The notes beneath the pieces were generated by a model. The model saw nothing but the letters and a program-made list of their open reading frames with translations. It was not told where the DNA came from and ran no database searches. From Orientallactaga sibirica (lineage: Eukaryota; Chordata; Mammalia; Rodentia; Dipodidae): DNA of 64,000 bases. The stretch covers positions 1 to 64,000 of the forward strand of contig JAEOAD010002670.1 of NCBI GenBank assembly GCA_036365145.1, read 5' to 3'. Below are positions 57,821 through 64,000 of this stretch, piece after piece. The first letter of the stretch is position 1; each line of letters starts with the position of its first letter. Both the position numbers and the translations under genes were made by a program.

Positions 57821-60800
57821 ATCCTTCTGTTCAATGCAGGTGTTTACCGTTATCTCAGGAATGGATGAGCCCTCTGTTCATTGCAGGAGTTTACAGTTAC
57901 CTATGGAATGAATGATCCCTCTGTGTAAGGCAGGTGTTTATCTTTACCTAAAGAATGGATGATCCCTCTGTTCAATGCAGGTGTTCACCTCTTACCTAAA
58001 GAATGGATGATCCCTCTGTGCAAGGGAGCGGTTTTACTTTACCTAAGGAATTTAGATCACTCTGTTCAATGCAGGTGTTAATTAACATTTATGTAAGGAA
58101 TGGGATGTGTATTACATGTGTTTACTATTACTTAAGGATTGGAACATCCCTCTGTGCAATGCAAGTTTTTACCTTTACCTAAAGAATGGGATGATCCCAG
58201 TGTGCAATGAAGGTTTTGATTTTTACTTAAGGGTTGGATGATCCCTCTGTTCAATGTAGATGTTTTCCTATACCTAAGGAATGGATAATCCCTCTGTGCA
58301 ATGCAGGTGTTGACATTTACCTAAGGAATGGTTGATCCCTCTAATCCATGCAGGTATTAATCATTACTTAAGGAATGTAAGATCCCTCTGAGCAATGCAG
58401 GTGTTGTCCTTTACCGAAAGAATGGATGACCTTCTGTGCAATGCAGATGTTGAACTCTACTTAAGGAATCGATGATCCCTCTGTGCAATGCAGGTGTTGT
58501 TCTTTACCAAAGTAATAGAAGGTCCCTCTCCTCAACGCAGGTTTTTACCATTATCTAAGGAATGTATGATCCCTCTGTTCAATGCAGGTGATTCCCATTA
58601 CCTAAGGAATGGATAATCCCTCTGCGCATTGCCGGTGTTTACTATTACCTAAGGGATGAAATATCCCTCTGTTCAATACAGGTGTTTATCTTTGCAAAAG
58701 GAATGGATGTTCTCTGTGTGCAATGCAGGTGTTTACCTTGATATAAGGAATGGATGATCCCTCTGTTCCAGGCAGGTGTTGACCTTTACCTAAAGGAATG
58801 GATGATCCCTCTGTGCAATGCATGTGTTGACCATTACCTAAGGAATGGATGATCCTTCTGTTTAATGCAGGTGTTTACCGTTATCTACGGAATGGATGAT
58901 CCCTCTGTGCAATCCACGTGTTTACCATTAACTAAGGAATGGATGATCCCTCTGTGCAATGCAGGTGTTTACCTTTACCTAAGGAATGATATGATCCCTC
59001 TGTGCAATGCAGGTGTTGATCTTTGCCTAAGGAATAGATGACGTCTCTGTTCAATACTGGTGCATTCCCTTATCTAAGGAATGGATTATCCCTCTGTTCA
59101 ATGCAGGTGTTGACCATTACCTAAGGAATGGGTGATCCGTCTGTTCAATGCAGGTGTTGATATTTAACTGAGGAGTAGATGATCCCTCTGTGCAATGAAT
59201 ATGTTGACCTGTACCTAAGGAATGGATGATCCCTCTGTTCAATGTAGGTGTTGATCATTACTTAAGGATTGGATGATACCTCTGTGCAATGAATGTGTTG
59301 ACCTTGACTTAAGGAATATATGACACCTCTGTTCAATGCAGGTGTTTAACTTTACCTAAGGAATTGTTGATCCCTCTGTTAAATGCAGGTGTTTTCCTTT
59401 AACTAAGCAATTGATCCCTCTGTTCAATGCAGGTGTTTACCTTTACCTAAGGAATTGATGATCCCTCTGTTCAATGCAGGTGTTTTCCTTTACAAAAGGA
59501 ATGGATGTTCTCTGTGTGCAATGCAGGTGTTTACCTTTACATAAGGAATGGATGATCCCTTTGGGCCAGACAGGTGTTGACCTTTACCTAAGGAATGGAT
59601 GATCCCTCTGTGTAATGCAGGTATTGACCATTACCTAAGGAATGGATGAAACCTCTGTTCAATGCAGGTGTTTACGTTATCTACTGAATGGATGATCCTT
59701 CTATGCAATCCAGGTATTTACCATAACCTAAGGAATGGATGATCCCTCTGTGCAATGCAGGTATTTACCTTTACCTAAGGAATTATATGATCCCTCTGTG
59801 CAATGCAGGTGTTGATCTTTATCTAAGGAATCATGATCCCTCTCTCCAACGCAGGTGCTTACCCTTAACTAAGGAAAGGATGATCCCTCTGTTCAATGCA
59901 GCTGTTAACACTTACCTATGGAATGGATGATCCCTCTGTGCATTACAGGTGTTTATATTTGTCTTAGGAATGGACGAGTAATCTGTGCATTGCAGTGTTT
60001 TCTATTACCTAAGGAATGAAATATCCCTCTGTTCAATGGTGGTGTTTACCTTTACAAGAGGAATGGATGTTCTCTGTGTGCAATGCAGATTTTGACCTTT
60101 ACATAAGGAATGGATGATCCTTCTGTGCAATGCAAGTGTTTACCATTACCTAAGGAATGGATCATCCCTCTATTCAATGCAGGTGTTTAACGTTATCTAA
60201 GGAAAGGATGATCCATCTGTGCAATCCAGGTGTTTACCATTTCCTAAGGAAGGGATGATCCCTCTGTGCAATGCAGGTGTTTACCTTTACTAAAGGAATG
60301 GATGATCCTCTGTGAAATGCAGGTGTTGATCTTTACCTAAGGAATAGATGATCTCTCTGTTCAATACAGTTGTTTACAGTTATCTTAGGAAATGGATGAT
60401 CACTCTGGTCAATGCAGGTGTTTACACTTACCTAATTAATGGGTGATCCCTCTGTTCAATGCACGTGTTTCCAGTTATCCAAGGAAATTATGATCCCTCT
60501 GATCACTGCAGGTGTTTCCTATTACCTAAGGAATGGATGATCCCTCTGTACAATGCAGGTGCTTAATGTTACCTAAGGAATGGATGATCCCTCTCTTTAA
60601 CGCAGGTGTCTACCTGTACCTAAAGAAGGATGATCCCTCTCTTCCAACCAGGTTTCTACCTTTTCCTAAGGAATGGATGATCCTCCGGTGCAATGCAGGT
60701 GTATACCCTTACCTAAGGAATAGACGATCCCCCTGTGCATTATAGGTGTTTACATTTATGTTCTGAATTGATCCCTCTGTGCAAGACAGTTGTTTAATAT

Positions 60801-63800
60801 TACCTAAGGAATGGATGTCCTTTTGTGCAATGCAGGTGTTTTCCTTCACATAACGTATGGATGATCCCTCTGGGCCAGTCAGGTGTTGACCTTTACCTAT
60901 TTAATGGATGATCCCTCTGTGCAATGTAGGTGTTGACCTGTACCTAAGGAATGGATGATTCCTTTGTTCAATGCAGGTGTTGATCTTTACTTAAGGAACG
61001 GATGATCCCTCTTAACAATAAAGGTGTTGTCCTATACCTAAGGAATGGATGATCCCTCTGTGCAATGAATATGTTGACCTTTACCTAAGGAATGGATGAT
61101 CCCTCTGGTCAATGCAGGTGTTGATCATTACTTAAGGAATGGATGATCCCTCTGTGCATTGCTGATGTTGTCCTATACCTAAGGAATGGATGATCCCTCT
61201 GTACAATGCAGGTGTTGACCTTTACCTAATGATTGGATGATCCCTCTGTGCAATGAATATGTTGATCTTTACCTAAAGAATATATCACACCTCTGTTCAA
61301 TGCAGGTGTTTACCTTTATCTAAGGAATTTATTATCCCTCTGTTCAATGTTGGTGTTTTCCTTTACAAAAGGAATGGATGTCCTCTTTGTGCAATGCAGG
61401 TGTTTACCTTTATATAAGGAATGGCTGATCCCTCTTGGCCAGGCAGGTATTGACCTTTACCTAAGGAATGGATGTTCCCTCTGTGCAATGCAGGTATTGA
61501 ACATTACCTCAGGAATGAATGATCCCTCTGTGCAATGCAGGTGTTTAGATTTATCTAAGGAATACATGATCCCTCTGTTCAATGAAGGTGTTTCCCATTA
61601 TCTACGATGATCTCACTGATCACTGCAGGTGTTTACCATTACGTAAGGAATGGTTTATCCATCTGTGCAATGCAGGTGTTTAATGTTACCTAAGGAATGG
61701 ATAATCCCTCTGTTCAACACAGGTGTCTACCTTTACCTCAAGAAATATGATCCCTCTCTTCAAACCAGGTTTCTACATTTACTTAACGAATGGATAATCC
61801 CCCGGTGTAATGCAGGTGTATACCCTTTCCTCAGGAATAGACGATCCCTCTGTGCATGGTAGGTGTTAACATTCACCTTCAGCATTGATGATACCTCTGT
61901 GTATTGCAGGTGTTTACCATTACCCAAGGAATGGAGTTTCCCTGTGTGCAATGCAGGTGTTTACCTTTACGTAAGGTATGGATGATCCCTCTTTGCCAGT
62001 CAGGGGTTGACCTTTACCTAAGGAATGGATAATCACTCTGTTCAATGCAGGTGTTGATCTTTGCTTGAGGAACGGATGATCCCTCTGGGCAATGCAGGTG
62101 TTGTCCTATACCTAAGGAATGGATGTTCCCTCTGTGAAATGCAGGTGTTAACCTTTACCTAAGGAATGGATGTCCCCTCTGTTCAATGCAGGTGTTGATC
62201 ATTACTTAAGGAATGTAAGATCCCTCTGTGCAGTGCAGGTGTTGTCCTATACCTAAGGAATTGATGATCCCTCTGTACAATGCAGGTGTTGACCTTTACC
62301 TAAGGAATGGATGATACCTCTGTGCAATGAATATGTTGACCTTTACCTAAGGAATATATGACACCTCTGTTCAATAAGGTGTTTACCAATATCTAAGGAA
62401 TATTTGATCCCCCTGTTCAATGAAGGTGTTTAGAGTTAGCTAAGGAATGGATGATCCCTCTGTGCAATGCAGGTGTTTAACCTTACCTAAAGAATGGATG
62501 ATCCTTCTGTGCTTTGCAGGTTTTTACTATTACCCATGGAATGGAAGATCCCTCTGTTCAAAGCAGGTGTTTACCTTTACCAAAGTAATGGATATTCCCT
62601 GTGTTCAATGCAGGTGTTTAACCTCACATAAGGAATGGATGATCCCTCTTGGCCAGGCAGGTGTTGACCTTTATCTAAGGAATGGATGATCGCTCTGTGC
62701 ATTGCAGGTGTTTACATTTACTTTAGGAATGGATGATCCCTCTGTGATTTGCAGGTTTTTAGCTTGACTTAAGGAATGGATGATCTGTCTGTGCATTACA
62801 GGTGTTTATATTTGTCTTAGGAATGGATGATCCTTCTGTGCATTGCAGGTGTTTACTATTACGTAACTAATTAAAGATCCCTATGTTCAATGGCGGTGTT
62901 TACATTTACAAAAGAAATGGATGTTCTCTGTTTGGAATGCTGGTTTTTACCTTTACATAAGGAATGGATGATCCCTCTGGGCCATTCAGGTGTTGACCTT
63001 TACTTAAGCTATCAACGATCCCTCTGTGTAATGCAGGTGTTTACTATTACCTAAGGAATGGAAGATCCCTCTGTTCAATACTGGTTTTTAGCTTTACCTA
63101 AGGAATGGATGATCCCTGTGTGCATTGCCAGGATTTATATTTATCTTAGGAATGGATAATCTCTCTGTGCATTGCAGGTGTTTACTATTACCTAAGGAAT
63201 GAAAGATCCCTCTGTTCAATGCAGGTGTTTATCTTTACAAAACTAATGGGTGTTCTCTGTGTGCAATGCAGGTGTTGACCATTACCTAAGGAAGGGATTA
63301 TCTCTCTGTTCAATACAGGTATTTACCATTATCTTTGGAATGGATAATCCCTCTGTGCAATGCAGGTGTTGACCATTACCTAAGGAATGGATGATCCCTC
63401 TGTTCAATGCAGGTGTTTACTGTAATCTAGGGAATGGATAATCCCTCTGTGCAACGCAGGTGTTGACCTTTACCTAAGGAATGGATGATCTCTCTGTTCA
63501 ATGCAGGTGTTGATCATTACTTCAGGAATGTAAGATCACTCTGTGCAATGCAGGTGTATCCCGTTATCTAATGAATGGATGATCTCTCTGATCACGGCAA
63601 GTGTTTACCATTACCTAAGGAATGATCCACATGTGAAATGGTAGATGTTTACATTTACTTTTGGAATTTATGATCACTCTGAGCATTGTAGGTGTTTACT
63701 ATTACCCGAGGAATGGATTTTCCCTGTGTGCAATGCAGGTGTTTAGCTTTACATAAGGTATGGATGATCCCTCTGGGCCAGGCAGGTTTTGAACTATACC

Positions 63801-64000
63801 TAAGGAATGGATAATCCCTCTGTGCAATGCAGGTTTTGTCCTTTAACAAAGGACTGGATGATCCCTCTGTTTAATGCAGGTGTTTACCTTTACAAAAGGA
63901 ATGGATGTTCTCTGTGTGTGATGCAGGTATTTACCTTTACATAAGGAATGGATGATCCCTCTGTGCCAGGCAGGTGTTGACCTTTACCTAAGGAATGGAT

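Larger units (their letters stand above)
49465..64000 (+). repeat. 47-bp tandem satellite array, segment 5
   Basis: The array resumes at the CCTAA duplication and fills the rest of the window, about 309 units, running off the right edge. The first part (to about 52500) has many 48-bp units with an extra G (GGAATGGGATGATCC). Later parts return to the subtypes of segments 1 and 4, including the GTTCTCTGTGTGC plus GGCCAGGCAGG pair (near 58700, 59500, 61380 and 63900). Unit 58936-58982 is identical to the apparent consensus. No gene or RNA seen; ORFs such as 55183-55578 are satellite translations. Confidence 0.97.

Noticed and set aside
1..64000. Relation to human satellite II/III because of GGAAT in each unit
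   Set aside because: GGAAT occurs once per 47 bp and is not itself tandem. The remaining 42 bp show no such pattern.
1..64000. Centromeric satellite with CENP-B boxes
   Set aside because: The box requires two CpGs (TTCG...CGGG); the consensus unit has no CpG and no similar string was seen.

Overview
The window is mammalian, and the interspersed repeats point to a myodont rodent. It holds B1-type and B2-headed tRNA-derived SINEs, L1 retrotransposons, and class III (ERV-L) endogenous retroviruses with MLT2/MT2-like LTRs. From memory, the B2-headed SINE and the B1 variant look most like those of dipodoid rodents (jerboas and relatives); that is an inference. I see no functional host protein-coding gene.

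About 50 kb of the 64 kb is one head-to-tail tandem array of a 47-bp unit, roughly a thousand copies, all in the same orientation. A unit identical to the apparent consensus lies at 58936-58982. Counting from GGAAT, each unit carries GGATGATCC (6-14), TGCAATGCA (20-28), an E-box CAGGTG (27-32) overlapping a forkhead core TGTTTAC (31-37), and TACCTAA (41-47). Many unit subtypes recur in a fixed order, and local block duplications of 4 to about 75 units can be seen. The many short ORFs in the array are by-products of the 47-bp period.

The array is broken by four insertions. (1) 8371-10413, minus strand: an ERV-L provirus flanked by GATGT target duplications, reduced by an internal deletion to the end of integrase plus dUTPase between LTRs. 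(2) About 21735-24820, plus strand: a 5'-truncated L1 with the end of ORF2, two frameshifts and a 3' UTR. (3) 31116-31436, plus strand: a chimeric retrocopy joining the first ~82 nt of U6atac snRNA to a B2-headed SINE, all within a single 12-bp target duplication. (4) 41000-49464, plus strand: a nearly complete but decayed ERV-L provirus flanked by CCTAA duplications. It has a tRNA-Leu-type primer-binding site, gag, protease, RT, RNase H, integrase and dUTPase remnants, and a 3' LTR missing its first ~200 bp. It has itself been invaded by a B1, a B2-headed SINE, and a composite SINE/L1-like insertion.

The most notable points are the U6atac-SINE chimera and a 3.55-kb duplication in the array (about 31.9-39.0 kb). 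The middle of that duplication (about 33.67-37.24 kb) is full of one-base deletions and drift toward the consensus, as expected of an unpolished assembly patch. The composite E-box/forkhead motif is also repeated in most satellite units.
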